DNA of 64,000 nucleotides from Lagopus muta (lineage: Eukaryota > Chordata > Aves > Galliformes > Phasianidae): positions 9,486,001-9,550,000 of the forward strand of contig NC_064443.1 of NCBI RefSeq assembly GCF_023343835.1, written 5' to 3'. The stretch's first letter is position 1. The number at the start of each line of letters is the position of its first letter. The notes under the pieces are model-generated. The model searched no databases, was not told where the DNA came from, and saw nothing but the letters and a program-made list of their open reading frames with translations. A program made the translations under genes and the position numbers. Below, piece by piece: positions 12,401-24,200 of this stretch.

Positions 12401-15041
12401 AATATTCTACCATTAGGATTCATAGTAGAAGAAATTAAGGCTCTTAAGGGCTTTCCCAGGAATGTGAGATTACCCATGAATGTATCAGACATGCAACATT
12501 CACATACTCTTGGAGGGATTTTGGCTAATATTGGTACCTCTCAATAAACATGCTTTCAGTTTCTTCCTTCCTTCCCTCAAGCTTTCCTTTCCAACTTAGA
12601 AATTGTAGTCGCCCCAGGGGCAAACAAAGAACTAAGTGGAGTCCACACAATGTTTTGAAGTTGGAATCTACATTGGTCTGACTGTTCTTTTGTTCTAGAC
12701 ATTTAAACAAGAAGAAAACAACTCCCTGCTGGACATATAGCTGGTCTGTTAGGCGGAAACCGAGAGACACTGAGTCCTGTCAACAGCCAGACCAGGCATG
12801 CAGAAGAAAAGAAATGCTCTGTGCACGCAAGGGCAAATGACTTTCCAGTGGTGCATGAAGAAAACCAAAAAAGGTGATAGTGTATCTGTAGGTACTGTAC
12901 AAGAATTTGTTGTAATCACAAGGAAACACTCAGTATTTTGGCTGAGAGCTGCTCCTCAAGCATTGCTTCCTGCTGGCTTGAGAACTCTGCAGGGAAATCA
13001 TTGCCTATACTTCACAGGAGTACTTAAAGTTTAAAAAAATTCCAATATTGCCTGGTTAGTGGGAAAACAATCTATTGCTTTTGTTTAAAAACATATTTAA
13101 ATAGATTCTTTTTTCACCTCCTTAGTCTTGTATCTGCAACTGTGTTTTGTGGCCGGAATGGTTGAGACTCGCTTGTCACAGCTCTCCTCTGGACAGATAA
13201 CAACCCCCGTGTCAACAAAGAAAAATAGAGCGTCTGCATGATGTGGAACTGCTACAAACACAAATGTCTGCGTTTAGGTTGAGACACTCATTCTGCCCAG
13301 GAAACAAAGGGAGAAAAGAGATCAGTTTTTTGGCTCACAGTTTACTTCTTTTCTGCATGTTTTCCTCAGTTCCTCCCACCAACTCCCTTATTGTCTGAGC
13401 AGTCTTCAGCATGTGATAACTGTTATCAAGTGAACTCCAGTGACCTTCCTGCTAATTGTTTTTATATGACAGATTAATATTCCCATTGGATATCTTAAAG
13501 AATAGATCATGAATCAGAAAAGTCGGGACTGGGGAAAGGCTTTTGGGTCATCCTCTCCACCTCCCCCTGCAATAAGCATTGCAATTAAAAAAAAAAAAGA
13601 AAAAAAATGCTATCATTTTTGTAGCCTAATGTGTGATTGTAAAAGAAAATGGAGGTGCTCTGAAATGCAAATCCTGCAAGTGACCACCTGATGGATTTCC
13701 TCATTAATTTGCCAATTATTTCCTTCCAGTTTTTTTTACTGTTTCTGTAACCATAACAAACACCTTTTTGCTGACTGTGATGGTTCTTCTGCTATGTTCT
13801 AGCTTACTCTTACAGCGTTTGCCTCTGTCATTCACTGTCTGTTGCAGCATACAGTCATTTGCAGTTTCAGCCCCAGAACACAACAGAAATTCCCAGTTCT
13901 CCTGTCCACACAGCCCAGGCAATCACTCACATGTATTCTGTGATGCAGGCATCAGGGGATGATGAACAGTTATTGGTAGCTCAAATAAGACAGCTGTACT
14001 GGTAACAATTTTCTAAGCCACTGCCTTCAAGCCCCAGAAAGGCCAGCACTGCTTTAAGAAACAGTTTGAATTACTCCTCTTCACTGCAATTATAGCCAAC
14101 TCCATTGGTGCAGAATTTGCCTGATGTTATTTCATTAAAGCTACTTCTACAAAACCAACTAGTTTACATAAACTCTAAATGCCTGGTGCTTTTATCCTTT
14201 CTCTGTAGATGCAGAGCTAACACTGTTTCTCATTTATTTTGTTTTCGTTTACATCCCCTTCTCCATCTGACCACACAAGCTTCTCCCTCATGACAGGTAG
14301 GATCTATGTGAAAATTTTAGCAGTTTCTCATATTTGGTGCAGGATTACTAAAGGAAGACTCACATGTGTCTTGTTCCCAGAAGACCACTTTTCTACCAGC
14401 ACAACTGCTCTCTGCTGCCAAAGAAGGGATGCCCTGACTGTGGGTTAGATAATGTTTGCAGCAGCTATTGTACTTGGCTAATGAACCTTGGCTAATGCTT
14501 TCTTTTTGTTTAAACAAACAAATGCTCTTCTCCATCTTCCCTCTGCTCCTGCATCAGCCAATTAATCTGTCACCTTGGTACAGCAGATTGGTTTCCATCA
14601 GATGACTTCAGATATTTCTTAGCTCCCTCAGTAGACTAGAACCCAGTGAGTTGGACAGCAAAGGAGTGTTTCTCCTGGTTAGTGGTTTCCTTCAAACATA
14701 GTGCTGTGCTGCAAGGTGAGCCCCAGGCTGCCTCCATTCCTAAGGCACAGACCCTAGAAGCACCACCAGACTGCAGCTTGAACACCAAGTGGCAGACCAA
14801 GAGACAAGGCTGGCAAATCAGCTTTCAAACACAGAAGTCCACAGTACCAGTGCTAGCAAATTAAGCATCATCTGAGAAGCACATTTGGAAGGCAATTCTG
14901 TGCTTAAGCTTGTGGTACAAGCTTCTCTCTGCAGCACCTAGCCAATGGAGAGAATGGAGCCACCGGCTCCATTAATATTCCCATTTGTCTCTCCATATTC
15001 TTCTCTTTCCGCAGAATCTGGAAGCAGAGAGCCGCTGAACA
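9491..15041. other. non-coding; includes KBTBD12 3' UTR/flank toward the right end
   Basis: No coding sequence is recognised. Part of 14200-15042 is probably the KBTBD12 3' UTR, whose end is not determined. It includes a perfect 8-bp stem hairpin at 14906-14924 and an AATAAA on the minus strand at about 14235. A poly(A)-rich tract lies at 13587-13608. Confidence 0.65.
14233..14238 (-). terminator. candidate KBTBD12 poly(A) signal
   Basis: TTTATT on the + strand is AATAAA on the minus strand, about 805 nt past the KBTBD12 stop. This is a plausible distance for a vertebrate 3' UTR, but there is no independent evidence that it is used. Confidence 0.25.
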
Positions 15042-15047
15042 TTTATT
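15042..15047 (-). terminator. AATAAA polyadenylation hexamer overlapping the KBTBD12 stop codon
   Basis: On the minus strand the end of the CDS reads CAATAAATG, so AATAAA overlaps the TAA stop. If it were used, the 3' UTR would be only about 15-30 nt. A coincidental match is more likely, and a second AATAAA lies at about 14238-14233. Confidence 0.25.
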
Positions 15048-15212
15048 GGTCCACTAAATCAGGAGGAGGAGGGATAAGATCCCGTGGATTCAGCCTAGCA
15101 ACAAGGCACACATCATAGCTGTCGTGCATGAGGACATTGACGGCCACCACATTCCACTGGTTCTCCCATGTATCTAATTCGAGGATCTCTTTGGTGATGA
15201 CTTCGTGACGAG
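15043..15212 (-). CDS. KBTBD12: KBTBD12 coding exon 5 (C-terminus and stop)
   Basis: A strong polypyrimidine tract and acceptor (TTGTTTCTGCATTTCAG) precede 15212. The exon completes Ala564 and encodes residues 565-619, beginning [13 protein letters not shown] and ending in [14 protein letters not shown], then TAA at 15045-15043. The last kelch strand ([16 protein letters not shown]) closes the propeller. The end is a few residues shorter than the mammalian tail as I recall it. An AATAAA hexamer overlaps the stop codon. Confidence 0.94.
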
Positions 15213-18200
15213 CTGAAATGCAGAAACAACAGCAATCAGAACTGCAGCCAAACAGGATCAAAGAGGTTTGCAACAGTATTATTGCTGTTCTCTATAGGGT
15301 GCCAGTGAAAAGGTTCTTTGTGGTACCAACAGCTACACTGTCTGAGGAGTATGCAAGTTTGTCATAGAATCAGTAAGGTTGGAAAAGACCTCTAAAATCA
15401 CCTAGTCCAACTGTCCGTCTACCACCAATATTGCCCACTGAATTATGTCCCTAAGTACAATATCTCCCTGGACACCTCCAGGGACAGTGACTCCATCACC
15501 TCTCTAGGCAACCTGTGCCAGTGCATCACCATTCCACAGATTCTTCCTAATGTCCAACCTGAACCTCCTCTGGCACAACTTGAGGCCACACCTTCTTGTC
15601 CTATCAAAATCAGTGTCATTATATAGCAAACAAGTTGGTGTAGATGGAAACCTATACAGGTTATTCACTATTCATCCTCTGAACAGCAGATAGAAACTTA
15701 AGGTTCCCCACCTTGCTAGGAGCATGCAGGTGGCATTTAATTATGCAATCATGTGTCAAATGCTCACTTTAAGACGTAGTGCCTATTGTTAATGACATGT
15801 CTACATGCACTGCATCATCTTTTCTTTGCCAATAAAGCACGACATTAAGGCAAGCAGCTTTTTACTAACAAAAGTAATGAAAGCATCACCACACAGCAGA
15901 GAACCATAGTTGTCAACCAGCAGTGCTGTATTAAACTTCTTGTGAAAAGGTAAAAACCTTTCTTTGCTTTAACTCTCCAGCAATGTTGTTATTCAAATCT
16001 AAGCTATTTCCTAAAAATAAAAAACATCTTTTGTTTTTGCCCACTTTTTCATCTTAAGATTGCTTTCTTGCAGAATGTAATCTCAGTCTAAACTTTTCTT
16101 ACTTTGAGATGAGGACATGCATATGCTTTGCTCTTAGATTGCTTCTCTTTCTTATGAATCTCTGAGCAGATTTTCTAGGAGCCAGGTCTCAAAGATTGAC
16201 AAGAAGAAATCACATAATAACAGAATTATCAGAGCTGGAAGGGATCCTCTAGAGATCATCTAGTCCAACACCAAATACTTTACAGGTAATAGGGTAGGAA
16301 TATGGTGTATATTCAACACCATTTTGAGTCTTGAAAGGCTTATGACAGAATAAACTGTAAAGGGTCCACACTGTGATCCACATTCAGATCTTTTCTTTAT
16401 TATTATTTTTTATACCACCTGAAAACCAACCCTTATCTAGTGGCTGCATCCCATCCTTTGGATACCACCCTTCTATGGTGTTACTGTGGTTTAAGTTCTG
16501 AGCAAAATTGGTGCCGATGTAACCATGGCGTAGCGCCATGGGATTTAGACACCCCTAGGGTTCCTCTACAAGTAGTTCCAGGGTGCGGGGAGATCACATG
16601 AGGAAAAAAAGACTTATTCCACTGTTGGAATTGTTTTTCTTGCTGAACTATTTAGGTGCACGTCTGTGTTTCTGCACATGTGCAGGACCTGCAGCAATTG
16701 AGGATCTCTTGGCTTTTTGGAAATTTGCGTTGTGCATTTACCTAAGGCCACTCCGGCAATGTTTTTGTTGGCCTAAGCCCTCCAGGACACTCACAGATCT
16801 CTAGGAGATTGCTTGAGGATTAGGATGAGATCTCAGAATTTGGCCTCATCTGAGTAGTCCTTGTTCCATTCCTTTCTTCTCTTCACAGAAAGTGAACCAG
16901 TAGTCGTGATGCTTTGCTCATTAAGTGGTTCATTAAGTACAGGAGAATAGGTAGGAAGGCAGCGACCTTCCACAGGACAAGGCAGTGAACCTCAAAAATA
17001 CCCCACAGCACATGAAGAGAAAGCACAACCGAACCCCTAAGTGAATAGCACATGCCAGTACCAAAGAGTTCATGTGTATCCATATGACCCTGTGACAGGG
17101 AGCAGGTTTTTCCTAAGATACAGCTATGAAGACAAACAGACCTGAGCTGTGACACAGGAGGCTCCAGTCCCTGGATTTATTATTAGATCATCTCCTTTAT
17201 GCAGTAAATTTGTACGCTTGGATTTTCTTTGGCATATATCATGACAAAAATGAGACAACCGGAGGAAAAGAAATCAAACAGTGGAAGTGTCTGAAACCTT
17301 CGGTGGGTGATTGTGACGCTACAGAGAAAATCATAATTAAAACATCAAAGGCAAACTCAGCTGTCCTTCCTTGCAAGCCTCGCTGTGTTTTTCCTGACCC
17401 TGGCAACTCACAACCTTTAATGTCCCTTGTTTCCCTTTTTTGTGGGATAATGTAGCCGGTTTTGTTCCCCTCTGCAAATTCTGCTTTCCAGCATGTGGAC
17501 TGTTGGCTTGCTCTTAACCCTTGGGAGATAAAAAGGTTACGGTGCTGGAATAAAGGAAGCAATCACTTCTCCAGTCTTGTCTTGTTTCGTATGAAAGGAA
17601 GCAGCACCCTTTGGGCAAGAAAGTTCATGTGAGGAAAAGCACTGCTCACAATATCGTTATGCTTCAAAATATGACACACACCCTTTCTTTTTCAGATGAG
17701 AAATGGGCTAAAACACCTCAACTTTGACCCCTTCACTTCTCCCTCCCACACTCCCTTTGCATGGACTGAGGAAAGGTAATTTTTGTCACCAATTCCAGAA
17801 GTTGGTCACCTTTGATTCCAGACTGTAATGTTGGATTTGTATTTTAATCCCAATAAACTGCTTAAAATTTACCCAGGTACAAAGAATCTCACATTCGGCC
17901 TCATCTGTTTATCTTATTTGTGTTTGTTTGCTTCTAAGGCAATAGCTTTGCAGCCAAATTTATTTAAAGTTGATAGACAGATACAAAAAGAAATAGGCTG
18001 TATTACATGGATTGTCCTCTTAAAAAGCCACCCCACAATTCCCTGTCACACGTAGCACCATTCTGCATCACTTACCAGGCAGGCGCCTTAACTAAGGAAG
18101 GGATTTCACTCCCTTCCAAGTGCTTTCAATCTTTTCTTCCTACGAAATGAGGCTGTATTTTTCTGCACGTTATTGTTTAATCCAAGAAGATGAAAATTGT

Positions 18201-21200
18201 TAAGAATCTTCTCTTACGGTTTGCTTTTCAGCATTAAACTCCTTTATATTAGAATCATTTGGGTAGTACAAACCTAAGCCTAATGCTTTCAAAAAAGTAT
18301 AACAGCACTTACAGCAATATGGCTTTTTCCTATTTGGGAAAGGAAAAGGCTGTTTTCTCTCTACAAAGGATGTTTTTTATTTTGATATGGCCTGACTTCA
18401 TTTTACGTTGTGTGCTTTCTCATGTCATTTGAATAAGGACAGACTGTAAATCAGGATGAACCACACTCAGAAAGACCCACACTATGACTGCAGGCAATGT
18501 TATAAATATTTGATCTACCTTTTTTTCTTTTTTTTTTCCCCAACTTCCTTCAGTTCGGGGAGGAGGAACATCTTCTCTTCAGAGTATACTACTAATACAG
18601 CTCTGGGTTGTTGGGTTTTTTTGTATCTTTCCTGTTAGAAACTGAATGTTTGATAGCATTGTTTCAGGATGGAGAAGTTATTAAAGAGATAGACATAGAA
18701 GAATTAAGCAACATGCTTAACAGGCAGAAAATCTATAGCTCGTAGAGGACTATCAACCACTCAGCTATTATTTTGGTAAGCCAATACCAAGAAATTTATT
18801 CTATGGACTGTTTGATGTACAGAACACTGAACTCAAATAAAATCATGGTGAATTTTAGTTCATTGGAATTAAACCTATAGCAAGTTTGCTGAAATGTGGT
18901 CAAGTTTTTAATTCCTCCTTACAAGAGCCTGCTGATATCAACCATTCTATGAGCATTCATTTTATGGAGAAAAATTAAGGAAATACTGAGAGCACGTTCC
19001 ATAATGTAGGGTGCTTCTGCACTCATCAGTGCAGGGCATAGATAACCAAACTAGCTTTGGACAAGCACGCCTGCATCCTAACCGTGGCATAGCCATTGCT
19101 GTATGGCCAACAGTACGTAAGGAAGTTTATTCAAAGGAGGACCAGGTACCTCAGGATGGAACCATAACGAGTAATAGGCATGTATCATAGAATCACAGAA
19201 TCTCTAGGGCTGGAAAAGATCGCCCTAACCATCAACCCACCCCCACCATACCTACTGACCACTGGCCCCTCAGTGCCACATCTCCATGGTTACTGAACAC
19301 CTTCAGGGACAGTGCCTCCACCACTCCCTGGGCAGCCTGTGCCAGTGCATCACCACTCTTTTTTGAGAAGAAATTCTTCCTAACATCCAGCCTGAAGTAG
19401 TCTTGGTGTCACATCTGCCCTTGTCCATAAGATGCCCTGAAACATCCTCACCTAGACTGCTTTCCCAGCTCCTGCTGATGTCAGTCCTGGCACTTCTCAG
19501 GTTGTCTCAGAACCTTTTCCCGTCAGCACAGTACTCTAACAAACTTTATCTTCCCTATCCATAAATCTATTTATGAAAAAAGCCATCAGACTTCTAGTGG
19601 TTGAATTGTTAACTAGCTGCTCCGCTCTTTCCATGGAAAAAGCACTTGAACATCACAAGGTGCCCATCAGTCCCCAAAGCCACATACTGAGGGTGCTCTT
19701 CCAAAAGATTCCCGGGTCCTTGTCACCCAGCAGCCGCTCCAGAGCTGCCCGGAAGCAGCTCGGCCTCCAGTGCTGGTTCCTAACTGGTTTTGCATGCCAT
19801 TATCTGCACCAGAGAGCAGACGGTGATTTTAAACATGTGGGATTAGCCTCTCCTACTTATCTTCCTCGCCACTAATAGCTGCTTTCATAATTACATGATG
19901 TAGAGTTAGGTGACTTGGGAATTGACATTTGTGTCACACTGGGAAGAAAGTGCATTTAGATCATTATCTCCAGATGTACTGGTTCCTGATGTGCAGAAGA
20001 AAAAAGAGTAAGTTCATCAAGTCTGTGGCCTCCAATCCCATCTGAGCCTGCGAGCAGCCCCCAACTCCACCAGCCTCGCTCACACCCAGGGGGTCACACA
20101 TCCATCATCCACGCCTGTGGGCAGAAGCAGGCAGAGAATACACAGGAGAGGGAACTTGGCTCGGCTGTTTAACATGCTGGCCAGCCTTCAGGATGCCGAG
20201 TTCCAAGGCAGCGTTCCCCACCAGACACGGCAAAAGCTGAATTTACAGCTATGGCTGCTCACTGTTTTCCAAGCACCGGCATGGAGTAAGGTAAGCCACT
20301 CGCTCTCATAGGCGAGGCTTCTATCCTCTCGCTCTGCTGTCTAATTCTTCAGGACCGTAACTGTGATCCACCCATTCCCTCACAAATCAATATCTATTAA
20401 AATAAATAAAGAATGGCCGACAGGAAGGAGCTTCTGATTCAGTTATTTCAACTGATTTTCTTGGGATTGATCCAGCTGCTTCAGCTTTTGAACTCTTTCC
20501 AGTTATCTATTGTTCGTGGGCCAGGCCTCCTCCAGCCCTATGGGCATGGATGCTGATGGTGCTGGGGGCAGGACGGTGGGTCACAGCAGAGCAGGATCAG
20601 TGCTCCTGGAGTCAATGCACCATTCACGGGAATAAAAGCTGGGAGATCAGAATAGGAATCAGCGGCCTCCGACCATATTAAGATACTGTTTCTAAATGCT
20701 TTGTGATGGGCTAATACATTATTAATCGGTGATATAAAGCATGTTTGGACTGTACGCATGACAGGCAGTTATGAACACAATGGAAGATGTCATACATGGC
20801 TGTGAGCCATGTTTCTAAACAACCTATTGACCTCTTTAGCAATTAATTAAGATGCATTAAAATGTCAATTAATCATTTATTAACCCTTTATAAGTTATAA
20901 ATGAATCTTTGCAGGGAGCATGACCGAATTACTAATACAGTCAGGCGGCAGGCTGAATTTAGATCTGAAACAAGCAGGTGCTGCTCACCAGCGATTCCCT
21001 GACCTGCACTGGCCTTATTTACCACAGTGAGATTCTAGCTAATGAGCACAGGGCTGGAAGGAGCACCCCGGAGAGGTGTCAGAGCAGCCCTTCAGAGAAC
21101 GGACAGAATTCAAGTGGCATTTTTCAGAGTGGACCCATAGACAAGCAGCAGTGCTGTGTCAGATTTCTGTACTGAGTGAAACGCAGGGACCTCGAATCCA

Positions 21201-24200
21201 TTTCATGGGTGGGGATGCATATGTAAATGGTAACAACTGTGGGCAGGAGAACTTTAATTATTCATCACTGCCTGGTAAATTCTAACCGAGGGAAGCAAGC
21301 AGTGCTGCAGATCTGCAGCCCAGGGTTTGCCCCTCTGCTTTATTTAGCTGGGAACATGCGAAGGTGCTGGAGAAACAGCTTTCCTTCCAATCCTTCATCC
21401 CCCAAACTTCACAAGTCTAGTATTTACTGTGCCAGACTTCTTAATGTCTAGATTTAATTTGATTCCAGTAATGTACCATAACCACTATAATAAAAAAAAA
21501 ACCAGGCATTACAGCGATTCTCCATCTAAATCACATAATGGATGAGGCTGAGGGGAACAGCCTTTATGGGAGATTAGTCAAAATAAATAACTATTAAGCT
21601 AGTCCACTGTCAGGAGAGGGTGGCATGGAGATGCAAACTCATTAGCTCAGCTGGAATACAGTAATTATGACCCGGCTCTGCGCTGCCGCAAGCAGTGCTG
21701 CTGCTATTCCAGCACATGGATTGCAATTTATGTAAATAGGGAAGAAGAGGCCAGAAAGCACACCTGGGGTAAGCATGCTTTTTTTTTTTTTTGGTAGAAT
21801 CAGAGTTACACAGCTAGCAGACTGTTACCATATCACCTATCTAACAGCTGCAGACAAAATTGAGATTCTTGTGCTCCAAGTCCAAAGGCATCTCTTCCCC
21901 TTTTCCTCCCGCCACCAGTAATACCCCTGGAGTGAAAAAATGAATTACTGTTTGATAGCAGTGATAAGTAAATAGCAGATCTGAGCTGAGCTGCTCTGGC
22001 CCCACACAGAATTTTAACATATAGAGTAGGGAAGCAGCAAACGTTATCTTCTCTATGAACAGCGCTGAAGAAAGATGGCAGAACAGCCAGTTCAGAGAAA
22101 GGCAGTTCCACATCAAATGCAATAGCTGATAAAATCACAAGGCGTTTTAAGTGGCATGAGCCGCTACCAGCAGACCTGTAAAGCATCTTATTTGAATTGA
22201 GGTGGCTGTCCCTTCGCTTTGCACACCAGCTGATGCCACATGGGAGTACAGTAATTACAATGAAGTTTAAATATGATAGAATTTAGTTCAAATCTGAGGC
22301 AGACAGTTGGACTAACACCTATAGACTAAAGCTATGATCAAGAAAACAGAGCCCCGCTGATTGTTCCCCCTGCCCCAGCCCCCAGAGACATGCTGTGAGA
22401 TCTCTTTGAGGCTACAGCACGACATCGAGTATGTGCCTCCATGAGCTGATAGCAGTCACAGCAAACACACACTTGCCTTCATTCTTTTCACTGGAAAAAA
22501 AAAAAATCTGTAATATTTAGAAGCAGTCAAAGGGAAAGAGAATACAATGTGGCAGGCATTTATTTGTGTGTAGTGCTTGCTGCGTACCTGCAGAGCTGCT
22601 CACCCCTCCTCCAACAAGGAGCACTAATGAGTCTGCTTCTGCCGTGCCCAGCTTCACATTAATAGCTGCCAACCTGTGCAGGTGTCAGGTTTTAGAGCTA
22701 TGTAAAGGCAAAGGAAATAAGATGCATGAACAAGAGCACTATGCTCAGTCTGCGAAGGCTGCTTTAAAATCCATAGCTACAGCAGTAAATGCAGCAACAT
22801 ATTTTAGCAATTAGTGGCAAGCTGGCTGCTGCACACTGGGTCCTTTTGAATATTCATACTGCGACTGTCATTTTCACTCTGCAGAACTACAAACCAGTGG
22901 ATAAACCCAATGATTTTAAACATTTCTGAATCTCTTGCTGAGTGCTACAACATTGCTAACAAAAGGCAGGCAAACACACTCGTGCCACTCAGTTACGTGA
23001 GCTGGAGCTGAGCACCAGAGATGTGCAGAGTGTTGGTTCTTATTTGTCATAGTCGTTTTAGTAGAAAATGAACTAATTCATATAAACAATGGGCTAATGG
23101 ACAATGTATGGCAAGCCATGCTAAAGCAGGAAACAGGAATTTGAATTCAAAACAAGCAGAAGTTGGATGCTAGGAAAACTTATTATCCAAAAGAGTTGTC
23201 GGGCATAGGGACGGACTGCCCAGGGAGTGTGGGGTCACCATCCCTGGGGTGATCAAGAACCATGGAAATGTAGCACTGAGGGACGTGGTCAATGAGCAAT
23301 ATTGGTGGTAGGTGGACAGTTGAACTGGATGATCTTAGAGGTCTTTTTCAACCTTAACGATTCTAGGTGTTTCCAATACAGGTCTCAGAGTGGTTTGTTC
23401 TATCTAACCATAGACGCCAGGATCCCAACAGATTTGCCTTAGATATGCCAACTCTGAGTGCTCATATGCTGATAGAAACATGAAACATTAAGAGACAAGA
23501 GGTTCTCAGGGTTCTGAATTGCCTTCTTGTCTTTCAGAGCAGACTTAAAGCAGCAAGGAGATGAATGTCCCTCTGAAAGTGTCTGTGCTTCTCCATAGGC
23601 TGCATGGAGCCTGGGGTCGCTAAGGTCTTCATGTAGGCACCCCAGCTAAGTCTAAATTTCTGCTTTCTCTTCCTCTGCTCCTGGGGATGCTGTTAGTGCT
23701 AATCCACTTCTCCTCCAAGCAAAGATTTGGTAGGCAATACAAGTGGGATGCAATTCCTGCCATCACAAAGCTTCAAGGAGTGTCATACAGGGCAATCTCA
23801 AAAGGGCAACATCTTGTCTTTCCATCCAAAATTAAGATCCTTTGGGCACTTGACAGCTATTTCTCAGTGTTGTGTTTGAGTATAGCATCTCTGGCCTCTA
23901 ATTAACCATTCAGATCTACGGTCATACAGGAAGGCGCACAGAGCATGGTGCCCACAAAAGTAAAATTAAGATGAATAACATCCTTATTAGAGCAGCTTTT
24001 ACATTGTTGGATTAAGAGCGAGGTTAAATGAACGCAAAGGGAAATTGAGGGAGTTGGAGACAGATATCCAGTACATAGAGGGTCCCTATACACAGCTGCT
24101 TATATACGCTGGCAAAGACTTTCCAGCACAGCAATATCTTGGGCTCGTGTGCTTTTTTTTGAGAAGCACTTGTACTCAAGTGTTCACAGCAGCCTTTTAG

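Noticed and set aside
21833..22186. Overlapping 117- and 93-codon minus-strand frames
   Set aside because: Two different frames of the same AT-rich DNA are open, with no family resemblance or splice context, so this is best explained by chance.
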